Positions 1 to 11,321 of a DNA stretch of 64,000 nucleotides are shown one piece after another. The position numbers and the translations under genes are program-made. Positions within the stretch are counted from its first letter, which is position 1; each line of letters opens with the position of its first letter. The notes under the pieces were generated by a model that made no database searches, was not told where the DNA came from, and was given only the letters and a program-made list of their open reading frames with translations. Source of the stretch: Emydura subglobosa (taxonomy: Eukaryota; Chordata; Testudines; Chelidae); contig ML679961.1 in the NCBI GenBank assembly GCA_007922225.1, forward strand, positions 3,880,477 through 3,944,476, in the 5' to 3' direction.

Positions 1-945
1 CCAAGATCTGAACTTGAACAGAGCCTTTTTTTTGTTTTGTTTGAGGCTCAGGGTCGGGGTTCTGGTGCCCTTTGTTTCTGCGAGGAGCTAGATTGCCACT
101 GTAGGACTCCAGGACATCCCTGGTGAAGATGTGTGAGATAGTGAGATGATGTGACCAAGGTCTCGTAGGATCTTCCAGGCATTGTGCAGCCTGGGATTTG
201 TGTAGTGAGGCCAACCCCTCCCCCCCCCAATATGACAGAACCTGCACTTGGTTCTGATTTTTTCACTGCTGTAGGGAAGCTTATAATATTGCAGTTGATG
301 CTGGAAGTGTCAAAAGCAGGACCATAAAGATCTGAGTAAGGATCTCATTGAACTATGTAGCAACAGAAAAAAGGCCTAAACACTCCAGAAAATTAGAAAA
401 ACAAAATGTAAAATGCCAAAAATGGCGTTTTTCCCTCATTTCCCACACTCAGCCATCAGAGGGTGGGCACGGCGAATCTGCTTTACTAAAAATCAGCTAG
501 AAAGTGATGAGTATTTGAATATCAATGGTATCTCAGGGTCTGGAAGACAAGCAATAAACAGAAGTCATCATCGGTAAGCCTGTCTACACATGGTTTAACT
601 GGTATGTAATGAAACAGATGAGCATATCTCATGTGGTTAATTTTCTGCAGTTGAAATAGAGCTGGTGGAGGTTGTGGGACCCCAGTCCCTCCGGCCTTCT
701 GCATTTTTGTGTATAAGCCTAACGGCAGAGTTCATCGCTGGTGGGAGAGAGTCTATTGGTCAGGTGACTGCAAACTCCCTGTCCCTTGGTGGCTTGGTAG
801 CCTAAAATGTGGCTGAAGTTGCTAGGGTGTGGGAAGTGTTGCCAATTCTTTTGACTTTATTACAGACCTTGGGATATTTGATGTTTTCTTACAGCACGAC
901 CTCCAGAATAAGACTCTGTTTTCATTTATAAAAAAAAAAAATTAG
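1..945. other. No gene or repeat recognised
   Basis: This stretch shows only short open frames with no family resemblance. It contains a C-rich run near 218-230 and an A run near 930-940. I see no exon, RNA gene or known element. Confidence 0.5.
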
Positions 946-1575
946 GGTTCTCAAACGATTAAAAAAATGCAATTAATCGTAAAATTAAAAATAATAGTTG
1001 TGCTTAATTGCAGTTTTATTTGCACTGTTAAATAATAATATTTATAATGCATTTAAATTTGTATTCTGTTTTTGGATGTTTTTTACATTTTCAAATATAT
1101 TGATTTCAATTACAACACAGAATACAAAGTGCACAGTGTTCACTTTATATTATTATTTTTTTTACAAATATTTGACTCATACGAGTACTTTAGTGCAATC
1201 TCTTTATTGTGAAAGTGTAATTTACAAATGTAGAATTCTTTGTTTTACATAACTGTACTCAAAAACAAAACAATGTAAAACTTTAGAGCCTACAAATTGA
1301 AACATGAAGGGGCATATGAGTGTTTAGCATATCTGACATGTAAATACCTTGCAAAGCCAGCTACAACAGTGCCATACCTGTTCTCACTTTCAGATGATGT
1401 TGTAAATAAGAAGCAGGCAGCATTACCTCCCATAAATGTAAAAAAAAATGTGTTTGTCTTAACAATTGGCTGAACAAGATGTAGGACTGAGTGGACTTGT
1501 ATGAGGTAAATTGAAAAATACTATTTCTTTTATCTTTTTTACAATGCAATTAATTACGACTTTTAAAAATTTATA
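946..1575 (+). mobile_element. hAT DNA transposon remnant (transposase C-terminus)
   Basis: From about 1318 to 1470 the plus strand reads, with no stop until 1468-1470, as a decayed hAT C-terminal dimerisation segment. It includes residues resembling ATTVPYLFSLS followed by VNKKQAALPP. In hAT transposases this region mediates dimerisation. The flanks at 946-1300 and 1500-1560 are AT-rich non-coding sequence of the same element, with the word ATGCAATTAAT at both ends. The expected Cys-Glu-Arg around the conserved core is lost and most of the transposase is absent, so this is a non-autonomous or deleted copy. The order of non-coding blocks looks inverted relative to the coding piece. The family call rests on the protein motif; the exact ends are uncertain. 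Confidence 0.6.
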
Positions 1576-1639
1576 TTACCATAGCATCTAGGAACCCTAC
1601 TCTGGGTTCATTAGAGGCAGGGATGAACATTTCAATAGT

Positions 1640-1850
1640 GAATGAGAGACGATAGTTTGGGTGGGGATAGGTCATGAAGGGCTTTGAAAATGAAGTAGTT
1701 TGTTTGATGTGATAGAGAAGGGGGATCCAGTGGAGGAATGTAAGGGAGGGGTGGTGATGTGGTCAATGTGATAGACTAGGAAAATGATCTGTGTAGGAGT
1801 GTTCTGAATGAATATGAATAGGGCAAGATTGCATTTGTCAATGCCACAAA
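1640..1850 (-). mobile_element. L2/CR1-clade LINE pol C-terminal fragment
   Basis: Read on the minus strand, about 1685-1810 encodes a decayed version of the conserved segment that follows RT in L2/CR1-clade LINEs: residues resembling QNTPTQIIFLVYHIDHIT, then LHSSTGSPFSI, where functional copies have an alanine-rich turn and a leucine-histidine-tryptophan motif. The tryptophan is lost here. No promoter, RT core or 3' tail is visible. It is an ancient dead fragment. Confidence 0.6.
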
Positions 1851-3119
1851 GGTCACTGACATACTACTAGTGGATATTTGCTTGACTAGGATAATAAGGC
1901 ATGTCAGCTTGTCATACCAGAATGTCCCACAGTAACCAGAATTTGTTGTCTCCGCTGAAAAAGGTGGTAGTCATGTCTATTTGCAATGACATGCCGCACT
2001 CAGATTCATTATCATCAGCAAAACATGAGTCACCATGTGTAAATTGAAGTGGGAGTTAATAGCTGAAAATTCAAGATTAAGGAATAGCTAAGAAGCCCAA
2101 ATGATCAGGGTTATTTGAGGCATATAAGATGCTGTAGATTTTATATATATTTCACTGTAGACTTGATTGCTTTACTTTATTATTTATTAATTATTCTTAA
2201 GCAAAATGGCTACAAGCATTATTTTAATCTAGCCACTTTAATATACATGAAAGTTACCATAGCATGGATGCTATTAAGGTAAAATGGTGGCTCTTCTGAT
2301 TTACTTTGTTGGCTTCTGTAAGCATCCGAAAAAGTAGCAAACAAATACAGTCAAACCTAATTAAGTCTTCCTTGGTTTAGTCACATATGTACATATTCAA
2401 AAGATTGCAGTGGAAAGTAGTGCTCGAGCAAACCTGAATAAGTGAACGAACGGTGTTTAAAAATCAGAATTAGAGGGCTCTCTGCAATTTGATTTGTGAT
2501 ACTCCTGCATCTGACTTTATGAAGGCCAGATGCATCAAATATTTATTCATCTAATTTGTCTGCAATTTTCTAGCATGCGTTTTACAATCCTTTACACTTT
2601 ACATACTAAATACAGTCTTCTGAGATTCAAGGAACTCCTGCCCAATTAGTAGGCAACCCCCTTCAGTGTAAACGTAATTGGCGGAGTGCACCTTGGCAGT
2701 GGTGAGGAGTTTGGTAGTAAAGAGATCTTCTGTCTCATGACTCAACAGACCTAGTCCAGCATAGGACGCATGTGCCTATGGCTCTCCCTCTGACATGTAA
2801 TTACATGGGTTAAATGAGGGCACGCTCCGTCTTCAGGTTTTCACGTCTTGGCAGCAGGAAAATAGGTCACCTCTCTACTCTGTCTAGATTATGCCCTGGA
2901 TTCCTGCTTGCCTGTGTATTGTGCATTGATGCTTAATGGAGCAAGGAACAAATACTAGGAACAGGTACTGTGGAAAGAAGAGGTCGGTATCAGCTCTAAA
3001 GCTGCAGAGGCATTGCTGAGAGGGGCAGTGATGGCACTAAACTAAATCTCACCCAGAAATGATTGCACTGTGATTGTGGAACTAACATGATGTTCGTAGA
3101 CCATCGCTCTGTCCACTCC
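1851..3119. other. Unassigned AT-rich DNA
   Basis: No coding potential or recognisable element was found. Short open frames lack any motif. An exon smaller than about 100 bases could be missed by eye. Confidence 0.5.
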
Positions 3120-3280
3120 GCTTGTCTGCTACATCCCTTCCCTCTTGTCCCTCTGTGTGCCTTGTCCATTTAAACTGTAAACTCTTCAGGGCAGGGCCTG
3201 CCTCTTATACAGTGACACAACGGGGTCCTGGTATTTGTTGGGGTCCCTATGCTCAACCATAACACAAATAATAATGAGTA
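3120..3280 (+). repeat. L3/L2-like LINE 3' tail
   Basis: The sequence has the typical order of an old L3-type LINE 3' end: pyrimidine-rich start, 'taaactcttcagggcaggg', a 'cctgcctct' block, 'ggggtcctgg', and an (AAT)n-like tail (acaaataataatgag). It is a non-coding relic. Confidence 0.5.
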
Positions 3281-4354
3281 GGTGTTTCCTTTTTTTCCTT
3301 TGAACTGCATAGCACCTTTTGGCGCTGTCTATAATCTCTTTTTGAATACCGAAGACCATCATTTTTTTCAGAGTCTAATTTTATAAAATAGACAACATTG
3401 GCCATCTCCTAGTGGCCCTGCTGTTGTTATTTTCTGAGCTTCGCTCTGGCTGTGCAATAATCACCTCCCTTTCCAGCAGGCATAACCCAATGATCGTGCT
3501 TAATGCTGGGGCATTTTGTGAGAGAAATTTATATCTCCAGAGTATAGTTTTATTACGTAACAAAATATATTGGGTGACGTTTTGGCCCCAGTGAAGTCAA
3601 TGGCAAAACTCCTTTGTCAAAAATTCCACCCCTTATCCAGGCATCTTGCGGCTAGCCTTTAGACAATAAAGGATTCCACACAGATATTAAATATAAGACC
3701 AGAAAGTCCTTTTAATGAACTACACTGTGTAAGCACAATTCCCGGATCCTACCTACTTGATCAGGATTTATTTGTGACATTATTCATGATGTAAAATTAA
3801 AAATGCAAATTTTGGTAAAGTACCAACAGCCTGCTGCACAAAAGTGGGGATTTCAGTCAATGGTTGTCAGTTTTATGGCGTTATCGTAAAACTGCTGCAA
3901 AAATGATGCATGAACTTCTGTAAATAAGTGGAAGTGTACAAAAGAATGTCTTTCGGTCAGCAGTAGGTAGAGCTGAGTCCTGAGGAAAATGTTCATTCTG
4001 CTGTGATGTAGCCATAGCTTCTGGATTTCATGTAAAGAAGGCTGTTAATACTTAAGAAACTGACAAAGATGAATTATGCTACTTATGTTTCTGATGAGAG
4101 AAATGCTTTCAGTAGCTTTAATCAGGGAGCCACATATTTATTTTTTTTAAATTCAATTAGTTCATTGACAGTGAGATAAGACAATAATTTAGAGTGGGAT
4201 TATAGCTTTTTTGAACTATTATATTAATAATGATTTTACTGTGTCTAAAAACGTGGTAGGCATTTTGCAGCATGGTTAAGAAGACATACTCCTACTTCCA
4301 GAGCACTTACAAATTAGGTAGCAATAATGCAATTACCCTATTTGTATGTATCAA
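3281..4354. other. Unassigned DNA
   Basis: No gene seen. About 4263-4320 (gcatggttaagaag ... gagcacttacaaatta) weakly resembles the reverse complement of an L3-type tail. The rest is AT-rich and has no recognised element. Confidence 0.4.
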
Positions 4355-5395
4355 GTGTTTACAAAGAGAAGGTGGGTGAGGTAATATCTTTTATGGGACT
4401 AACTGGTGTTGGTGAGGGAGATAAGCTTACACAGAGCTCTTCTTCAGGTCTGGGAAAGGCACTCAGCATGTCACAGCCAAATACATGCTGGAACAGATTG
4501 TGTAGCACAAGTGGTTAACACATATTTCAAGGAACCATTCAAGGTAAAGTGGCCTATTAACCTCCCCCATCTATTCCCCTTCCCCCCATGACTGGAGGGA
4601 TGTTAAGTGTGTTACAATAAGTCATAAATCCAGTGTTTCTAGTCAATTCATGACTTTTAATGTGCGGCAAAGTTATCTCCCAGGCTTGTCCTTTGAAGGT
4701 GTTGTGCGGATTTCCTTTGACGGTGAGCACTGAGAGTTCAGATATAGCTTGACCACTTTGTTCAAAGTGTTTGTCGTTTATCATTTTCCTGTGTGAATTC
4801 ATTCAAAGAGCACAGTGATTGCTCGGTTTCACCCACATAGTTGTAGGGGCATTTAGTGCGCTGGATGAGATGCTGGAGGAGGTACACCACATATTGTGAT
4901 AGGCATGTGTAGGACCAATGGATCCTGAAAGGTGTGTTGATCATCATAGCAGTGCAGATGTGTCTGCAGGATTTGCATCTATTGTTCTGGTAGGGTCTGT
5001 GCTGTGCTGCTTTGAGTTGGTGTCCTGGTCTGTGGGGAGCTTGCTTCTGATGATGAGTTTGGAGAAGTTGGGGAGTTGTTTGAAGGCCAGAAGATGGAGT
5101 TCAGGAAAGACTTCTTTCAGGATGGTATCCCCATTGAGTATGGGATGTAGTTGTTTGATGATGTCCTGTATGGGTTCGAGTGCAGGATAGTAGGTGACAA
5201 CTAGGCTGTGTGGTCAGAAGGGGTTTTATTTCTGTATTGAAGCAGGTTCTCTTGGGGTATCTGGGTGGTCCATTCCATGATGAGATCTACTTCTCTGGTG
5301 GAGTGTCCAGTATATATATCTCACCAGAGCCTGTTCTATGGTATCTGAGTGCCTGGCTGCAGATGACAGGTATCTTGGTGTGTTCGGAGTATTAC
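4355..5395 (-). mobile_element. Penelope-like element, GIY-YIG endonuclease and 3' part
   Basis: This is the 3' portion of a minus-strand Penelope-like retroelement. On the minus strand, 4762-4947 encodes residues resembling YVVYLLQ...NYVGETEQSLCSLNEF, which is the start of a GIY-YIG endonuclease in its Penelope form (YVGET followed by a basic helix). The enzyme nicks target DNA for reverse-transcription priming. The sequence 4360-4500 is the 3' end: on the plus strand it contains ggtgaggtaatatctttta, also present in a second fragment at 22095. Frameshifts break the protein throughout. The element continues at 6200 and 7781 beyond two insertions. Confidence 0.8.
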
Positions 5396-6194
5396 TGAAG
5401 GAGACAATTTCAGCAAGTCACCAGGTGCCTAAGCCACTGCCAACTATTGAGCTGAACTATCAATTATTTTGCTTAGTGCTTATTTGCGTATTTCCAGGAA
5501 TAATCATTTAGTAGATTTTCTTTTGTGTGACCTAGTTCAGCTAAGGCAAAGCTGGCAGGGTGAAGTTGACTCTCTGTTCCCTTTTGAACCTGACTCTGTG
5601 CCCTTTTCTTTGATGTACAGGGGTGAAAAGCAGGCAGTCAGAATATGTTCACAACTGTAAGACTGACTACTCAAAACCACATAACTGTGTTCTGTTTTGA
5701 TGTTCCTTATAAGCTTTGCCTTTGCTTGATAATTGTTTCCATTTGATCAGCTATGTAATACTTTTGACTGACATGTCTCTAACTTTTGGGATATAAGAGG
5801 TAGGTAGGTAGGTAAGTCTGAGTCAGGTGACTTGCTTTGTGGACATATCGAAAAGATCTCCAGGCACAGATGGAAGGACCTGCTATGCAGAAATCTGTGA
5901 CTGAATCACCCGAAGACTGCCTCAGACTTGTGGGGTAACTATCAGTGTGGGTAATCTAATAACCTATTTTATATGTATGTGCTTAAGACTAATAAGTGGA
6001 GACCTCCAGTAAAAGTGATTCTGGTGGGAATCGCTGGAGACCAGTAAAGTAAAGATTTGAGGTTAAAAGCACTTAGTTTTGATTTCTCTGTGTCAGCCAT
6101 ATACAGGTGGGAGGTCCTGTGTTTCCTTTGATTTCTTCCCTGATACCAACTCACAGAGACTACAAGTTACTGGGTCCAGGAACCCTGGATAACA
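5396..6194 (+). mobile_element. Solo LTR inserted in the Penelope-like element
   Basis: This 799-bp block interrupts the Penelope-like element, begins TGAAGG and ends ATAACA. It is flanked by ATTAC (5391-5395) and GTTAC (6195-6199), a 5-bp target duplication with one mismatch. A TATA-like gatataagag lies near 5790, followed by a short (TAGG)n run at 5800-5816. There is no coding sequence and no second LTR, which fits a solo LTR formed by recombination. Orientation follows the TATA-like site and is tentative. Confidence 0.55.
5800..5817. repeat. (TAGG)n microsatellite
   Basis: About four tandem copies of taggtagg-type tetranucleotide lie just downstream of the TATA-like site in the LTR. Confidence 0.7.
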
Positions 6195-6199
6195 GTTAC

Positions 6200-6592
6200 T
6201 AGATGTGTGAAGCTAGGCGTGGTGATTCATGTGTTCTTGCATATAACTGTTTGTCGGGTTCCGTTCTTGAAGCTGATTGTGGTGTCCAGGAAATTGATGC
6301 TAGTGTGGGAATGTTCTAGAAAAAAAATTAATGGATGGTTTGTTGTTGTTGAAGTTTGGAAATCTGTGAGGGAGTTTAGGTTGTCTGTTCAGAGGATGAA
6401 AATACCTGTATCTCAGGTATATTATTGTAATGCACTTGACCAGAAATTCTTCTTCAAGGTGGCCCAGGAAGGGGTTGGCATATTGGGGAGCCATCCTAGT
6501 ACTCAGGGCTTTTCCCATGGTTTGGTCAATGTGTGTTGTTGAATTTCAAATTGTTATGGGTGAGGGTGAAATGGATGAGTTTGTATTTGGGG
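6200..6592 (-). mobile_element. Penelope-like element, central RT segment
   Basis: Minus-strand translation of 6300-6518 shows residues resembling MAPQYANPFLGHLEEEFL, and 6526-6590 shows LIHFTLTHNNLKFNNTH. Both are typical of the palm region of Penelope reverse transcriptase. It lies between the two insertions, so this is the middle part of the same element. The frame is broken between the two pieces. Inactive. Confidence 0.75.
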
Positions 6593-6639
6593 TGTTGTAG
6601 GAAGGCGCTGTGGCCTTCCCCGGAGCCAGATCCTGAGGA

Positions 6640-6795
6640 AGGGCACGAGCGCTCTGATTGGTCCAACTCACGCCCTGCCCTGGAGTCTGCCCGGCAACAA
6701 GGGACCCGGGCTGTGATAGGACCATCCAGCCAGGCCAATTGGCAGCCGCAGGGCGGAGCCCAACAGGAAGGGAAAGTACAAAAGCCTGGCCCCTG
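6640..6795 (+). promoter_or_regulatory. Promoter-like GC-rich segment
   Basis: It contains ATTGG at about 6656 and 6738, gggcgg at about 6752, and TATA-like acaaaag near 6778, in the spacing expected of an RNA polymerase II promoter. This is inference from motifs only. Confidence 0.35.
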
Positions 6796-7515
6796 AGCTC
6801 AGTAGGGCCCAGACTGCTGCCAGAGGCAGATGTGCTGCCCCGCCAGCAGAGGCCTAGGCCAGAGCCTAGCCGCCGCCGAACCCCGGCCCCACCTGGGCCC
6901 AGGGATTGGATAGGGCCCTTGAGAAGCTGGACTGGGCAACCCGGCCAGGACGACTGGGCCGAGTTACCCCGAGCCCGAGCCCGGGACCGTGCTCGGGAAC
7001 TGCCAGATTGGGCCGAGACCCCAGAGCAGCCTGAGTGGCGGACACCCCCAGAGGCCGGGCCGGATTTGGAGGAACTGCCGGCCGCCGAGCCCCTCCCTGC
7101 AGCGGGGCAGGACTTGGAGGAGCTGCCTGAGGCCGAGCCGCTCCCAACATACAACGACCTGGAGGAGCTGCCCCCTGAAGAGGAGCTTCCTGCCTTACCC
7201 CCGGTCGATCAGGAAGGACTGACAGCGCTACCCCAGGTGGACTATCCTTGTGGCACGGAGGAGGCAGGTACTGGGGTCAGTGGGGAGGAAGTAGCCCAGG
7301 GACAGCCACGGCCTGTGGCGGAAGCCGCATTATAGTCGGTGTGTTGTGGCGGGAGCCCTGCCGACACAGTGGCAGCCGCTTCTGCCACTACTAGGGCCCT
7401 GGGCTGGGATGCAGTGGAGATGGGTGGGCCTGCGTCCCCCTCCCCTTCCCCTTTTCCCTAGCCCCCCACAGGAGAATTGCTCTCCTGACCCCGCCTGAAG
7501 CTGTTGCCACCTCTG

Positions 7516-7700
7516 CTCACCCTGCATCAGGGTTGGAGCACTTAACTCCTTGCTCGCTCGCCCGGACTGAGGGCCGGAGCGATCCGCTCACCCTGCCTAG
7601 GGGTTGGAGCAATAGACTCCTTGTTCACTCGCCCTGCCTGAGGGCCTGAGCGGTAGACTGAGTGCTCACCCTGCACACAGGTGACTTGCGAGAACTGCTC
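7516..7700. repeat. Imperfect tandem repeat, about 71-78 bp period
   Basis: The word CTCACCCTGC recurs at 7516, 7587 and 7665. Each time it is followed by a ggttggagca-like segment or a degenerate form, then an actccttg...ctcgcc segment, giving two full units and a partial third. It lies inside the GC-rich insert. Confidence 0.75.
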
Positions 7701-7780
7701 ACTCGCCCAGCGCGAGCTATTTTCCCCGTTTGTAGGAAGGCGCTGTGGCCTCCCCCAGAGCTGAAACGCCTACAGGTGTC

Positions 7781-8545
7781 TATTTGGGGGTTTTGCATTA
7801 TCTTGTAAATATTGGAGGCCAGCAGTGATGCCGTCATTGTGAGGGATGTTGGCATATAGGAAGGTTGTTAATCTTGTGGTGTTTCTGGAGGAAGTCAGTT
7901 GTGTCCTTGAGGAAGCTGGCCCTTTGTGTGGTGAGTGGTTTGAGGATGGCTTATCTGAGCCCCTATATTCCTTCAGTAAGAGTGCTATGACCAGATATGA
8001 TGGATCTGCCTGAGTTGTCTTGTTTCCATATCTTGGGAAGCATGTAGAAGGTCCCTGGGATGGCTGCATGGCAGATGAGGTTGTAGGGTTTCTCTTGTAG
8101 CTGTTTGGGGAAGAATTTGATGATGTCCTTAAATTCCTGGGTAAACTGTGGTGTGGATTCTTCTTTAATTTCTTTAGTAGGTGGTATCTGAGCATAGTTG
8201 GTTGGCCTTGTTAACATAGCCATCACAGTTGAGGACTATGATGGTGCTCCCTTTGTCTGCTGTTTTGATCATTATTCGGTGATTTCAGGGACTGTATAGC
8301 TGTCCTCTTGGCAGTGGAGAGATTGTGGTGAATGTGATATTTGTTAAAGATTTCAGTAAACTTTTTCCTGAAGCAATCAGTGTAATCAATCAATGATCTG
8401 CTGTGGGGTATTCAGTCAGGTGACTTATGACTGTCAGTGCGGACGTGATAATTGTGGGTGATAGTGTCATTATTGTGAAAGAATTCTTTGAGGTGGAGTC
8501 GGCAAAAGAAGGTTTCTAGTTCTATCTTCCAACAATTGCTTCACC
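7781..8545 (-). mobile_element. Penelope-like element, N-terminal RT segment
   Basis: On the minus strand, 7963-8226 reads as residues resembling PGTFYMLPKIWKQDNSGRS, and 7770-7860 includes FLYANIPHNDGI. These are the fingers/palm motifs of Penelope reverse transcriptase. Upstream, 8230-8540 contains fragments such as LKEFFHNNDTIT. Reading frames shift several times. Together with 4355-5395 and 6200-6592 this gives about 2.2 kb of one element, 5' truncated near 8545. Confidence 0.8.
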
Positions 8546-9284
8546 AAAAATTTCCCAACCAAATCTGATAACTTTTTAATCACTTGAGCTGTATGAATGG
8601 AGAAGAATTGCAATGGTTCAGATTGTAGTCCAGGTAAGGTTCGGAGCAACTGAGTATCTCGTTAGCTTTGGTCAGATGAGTTGAGTGTAGCTTAATCACA
8701 ATACAGATCCAGTCTAGTTTTAATTTTCTTACAGAAACTCTCAACTCTATCTTATTACAAGGAACACAATTCACTTTGGAATCGGAGACTAAGATTTTCC
8801 AAAATGATGAATGGTTTTAAGTGCCGGCTTGAGACACCTGAGAGGGCCCTGATTTTTAGAGGGCATGTGTCAGCACTATCTGAAAGTTCAGCCCCTTTGA
8901 GGGGTCTGAAGTTGGGCACCCAAACATTGAGTGGCCCCAAATCACTTTCCTTTGCCAATCTCAGCCAGTTTCTTGTTGTTTAATTTATGTAAGAAAATGC
9001 TGAATTAAGAAAATGAAGCTATGTAACTTGTATTGAATTTGTTAGTCCAGCATTATTAAAGCTTCACGCACTAGTTTTTTTTCTTGTCTTCTTCCATGGG
9101 AAATACAGGTTGTTAAAGCTAAACATGTGCTAAAGTGGTTTGCATGGACTAGGTTTGGAGTTACTTTTGGGTTAGCAATTGACAATAGGGGATGATTTAA
9201 AGCAAATGGTTTCCTGTACGAGTTTACAACTGACGATACTTTCTGTGTGTCACTCCGTCTTGTTGCCGTTAATTACACTAGATT
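8546..9284. other. Unassigned DNA with a foldback-like repeat at 8818-8955
   Basis: No gene seen. The segment 8818-8955 (gagacacctgagagggccctgattttt ... gggcacccaa) resembles the segment at 19735-19895 and appears to be a copy of a short dispersed repeat with self-complementary ends. The remainder is unassigned. Confidence 0.4.
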
Positions 9285-9360
9285 GTGGTAGCTCCTCAAA
9301 ACCCCAATCACAATCGGGGGGCCTTGTGCTGCGCAAACATGTGCAAGAGAGAGTACCTGC
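9285..9360 (-). repeat. L3-like tail fragment
   Basis: The plus-strand order 'ccttgtgctgcgcaaacatg...gagagagtacctgc' matches the reverse complement of the same LINE-tail type seen at 3120. Short and decayed. Confidence 0.35.
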
Positions 9361-9944
9361 AGGTCCCGCAAGACCTAATGTCCGTTATTTGCCATCCCAG
9401 ATGGCTATATTCAGTGGTGTGTCTTTGTGACGTACTGTGGGAGGAAACATGGCATCCCTCATTCATTATTAATGGTCCCACCATCTCTGCAGATACCTGG
9501 CTGAAATCTAAGAAAGGCAGGTTCTGGTTGACTTTTTCAATGCTGTTCAAGAGTTTTTTGGCTATTGGACTTCTATAGCCTTTGTTTCCTAGCTTGATTA
9601 AAGAATAGGTCTGAACTGCTGGACTCTTTAAATTCATGCTTAAAGGTTAGTCATTTTGCAGTAGTTAGCTTATTATAGAAAGCATTTTTCTTTAGAAGTT
9701 CATACACTGGACTGCATTTTCATATACATTGCTTGCAAATTGTAACTAAATTTTATATTGATTGTGAAGTGCTGTCAATTACTTAAAAGAAACTAGCTAA
9801 GTCTAATTCATACATCCCTTGAATGATCTGCTCATCTCTATAGAGGCAGGAGTGTAAGGACATGAACTAGAGGAGGAAGGAAAGGGGAATTCAGGGATTT
9901 TAATGTACACATTTTAATTTTATTTAAAATTTTAATGTAAAAAT
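9361..9944. other. Unassigned AT-rich DNA
   Basis: No gene or recognisable repeat. Confidence 0.4.
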
Positions 9945-10165
9945 GGAATGTAAAAAAGGGAATGTAAAAATCCTCAAACAGCCCCTCTCTCCCCTCACTC
10001 TCCAAAACATGTGCCTATTTCCTAGTCACTCTGTGTCTATTATATCTATTCTCCCCACCTTTTCTCTCCCTTTATCTTCTATATTATATGATCTTCAGGG
10101 CAGGTGCTGTATCTGGAACAAACCTAGAACGTTTAACGCTCTGGCAATTTGCATTAAATAAACAA
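9945..10165 (+). repeat. L3/L2-like LINE 3' tail
   Basis: A pyrimidine-rich tract is followed by 'atgatcttcagggcaggtgctgt' and an AT-rich end containing 'gcattaaataaac'. This is the organisation of an L2/L3-type 3' end, diverged. Confidence 0.35.
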
Positions 10166-10256
10166 CTGAAGGGAACTAGGAAGTCCAAGATTTTACTCTA
10201 TTAACTAATATTTAAACATAACTGCTGCAATATTTTAGGGTCCAAATACCTCTCTT

Positions 10257-10385
10257 AGGCCCCAGTTCAGCAAGATACTTATGTAGTTGTCTCATTCTAA
10301 CCTACAAATAGTCATATTGAAGTTAATGGCACTACTCATGCTTAAAGTTAGGTAGCTGCTTAAGTGCTTTGTTGAACTTTAATAC
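10257..10385. repeat. Short palindromic dispersed repeat
   Basis: The left part (ccagttcagcaagatactta) is complementary to the right part (taagtgctttgttgaactt), so the unit can fold back. Similar word content (catgcttaa, cattgaagt) recurs near 23625-23735. Non-coding; origin is probably an old MITE. Confidence 0.45.
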
Positions 10386-11321
10386 CTAAGTGCTGATCCT
10401 AGCACCCAAGTGTGAAGGACATGTGTGACCAGGAGTATAAACCCCACATTGGCCAGGCTAGAGTTAATGAGGAGTTAAAGTAGGCTCAAGCGGCCTCCAC
10501 CCTGCCACATCTTCAAGGCAAGTCAGGCCTGGAGGGAAGATGTCATGATACAAAATGAAAACACGAGCAATGTTTTACATTCAATTTCCCCCCATTATTT
10601 CTACTCCAACAATAGAGCATTCCTGCAGTGTCCTTGCTTTCAGTTTGGCCTTTCATGGAACAATCCTCTAGCGTTCTGCTTAACAATTAGACATGTTGAA
10701 TGAGGGGTTTCGATGCTTCAGGGGCAGGGGGGACGCATTCCTCACGTTTTGCATTGCAACCAGATGTGACACCATTGACATGCCAGCTGGAAGCTTCACA
10801 TGTTCAGCAGGGTTTAGGAAATGATGTGCATCTATACAGTAGGGGTCGATTTAATATTTAAAGTTGATTAGCATAATTCCTCTGGATTGTTTTTACTTTG
10901 TGTAGCCAGGCACAGAAATTCAGCTGGGGGCAGGAGGTTGATTTCTCGCCTGTGGTGTCCCTGGGGATGCTAGGACCCCGTCCCTTCTTCACCAGTCGTG
11001 AACTCCCTGGGGAGGGGCGGTTCTTTCCGTTGTTTTTGGAGGCTCGGTATCTCAAGCTTCCCTCGCACACCCGTCCCACACCTTGTGGTCTCAGGTGATG
11101 GCAGAAGGGTTCTGCTGAGCTGCGGCTCAGAGGGGGCTGAAATGGCAGGTTAAAAAGATGTCAGCTCAGCTTGCATCCTTTACAGACACTACTTGCCTCC
11201 TATGAGAAAACAATCCAGAGGCTGAAGAACGAGGCTGATGACAAGGCTGGAAATATTTGGGAGGATGTTTGCCCTACCCTGGAAATCAGGAGCACTGACC
11301 CTTTTATTCCCTGGCTTCTTA
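10386..11321. other. Unassigned DNA
   Basis: No gene or clear element seen. A GC-richer patch lies at 10960-11100. Confidence 0.4.

Larger units (their letters stand above)
6593..7780. mobile_element. Unclassified GC-rich insert within the Penelope-like element
   Basis: A 1188-bp very GC-rich block splits the Penelope RT domain. The 9-mer TATTTGGGG lies at both edges (6584-6592 and 7781-7789), consistent with a target duplication. A perfect 20-bp direct repeat (tgtaggaaggcgctgtggcc) occurs at 6596-6615 and 7731-7750. The outer ends also hold a weak inverted match (tgtagg...gcg against cgcctaca). About 6640-6790 looks like a pol II promoter: two ATTGG (inverted CCAAT) words, a gggcgg GC box and a TATA-like gtacaaaag. 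A frame of about 225 codons is open from 6658 to 7335 but begins at TTG with no ATG; its Pro/Glu/Arg-rich content looks like a GC-composition effect. I cannot assign a class: an LTR, a hAT-like MITE or an element with a terminal partial duplication are all possible. Confidence 0.55.

Noticed and set aside
6658..7335. A 225-codon open frame rich in Pro, Glu and Arg
   Set aside because: It starts at TTG with no ATG, lies in very GC-rich DNA where stops are rare, and the opposite strand is also open for about 200 codons. Composition explains it better than coding.
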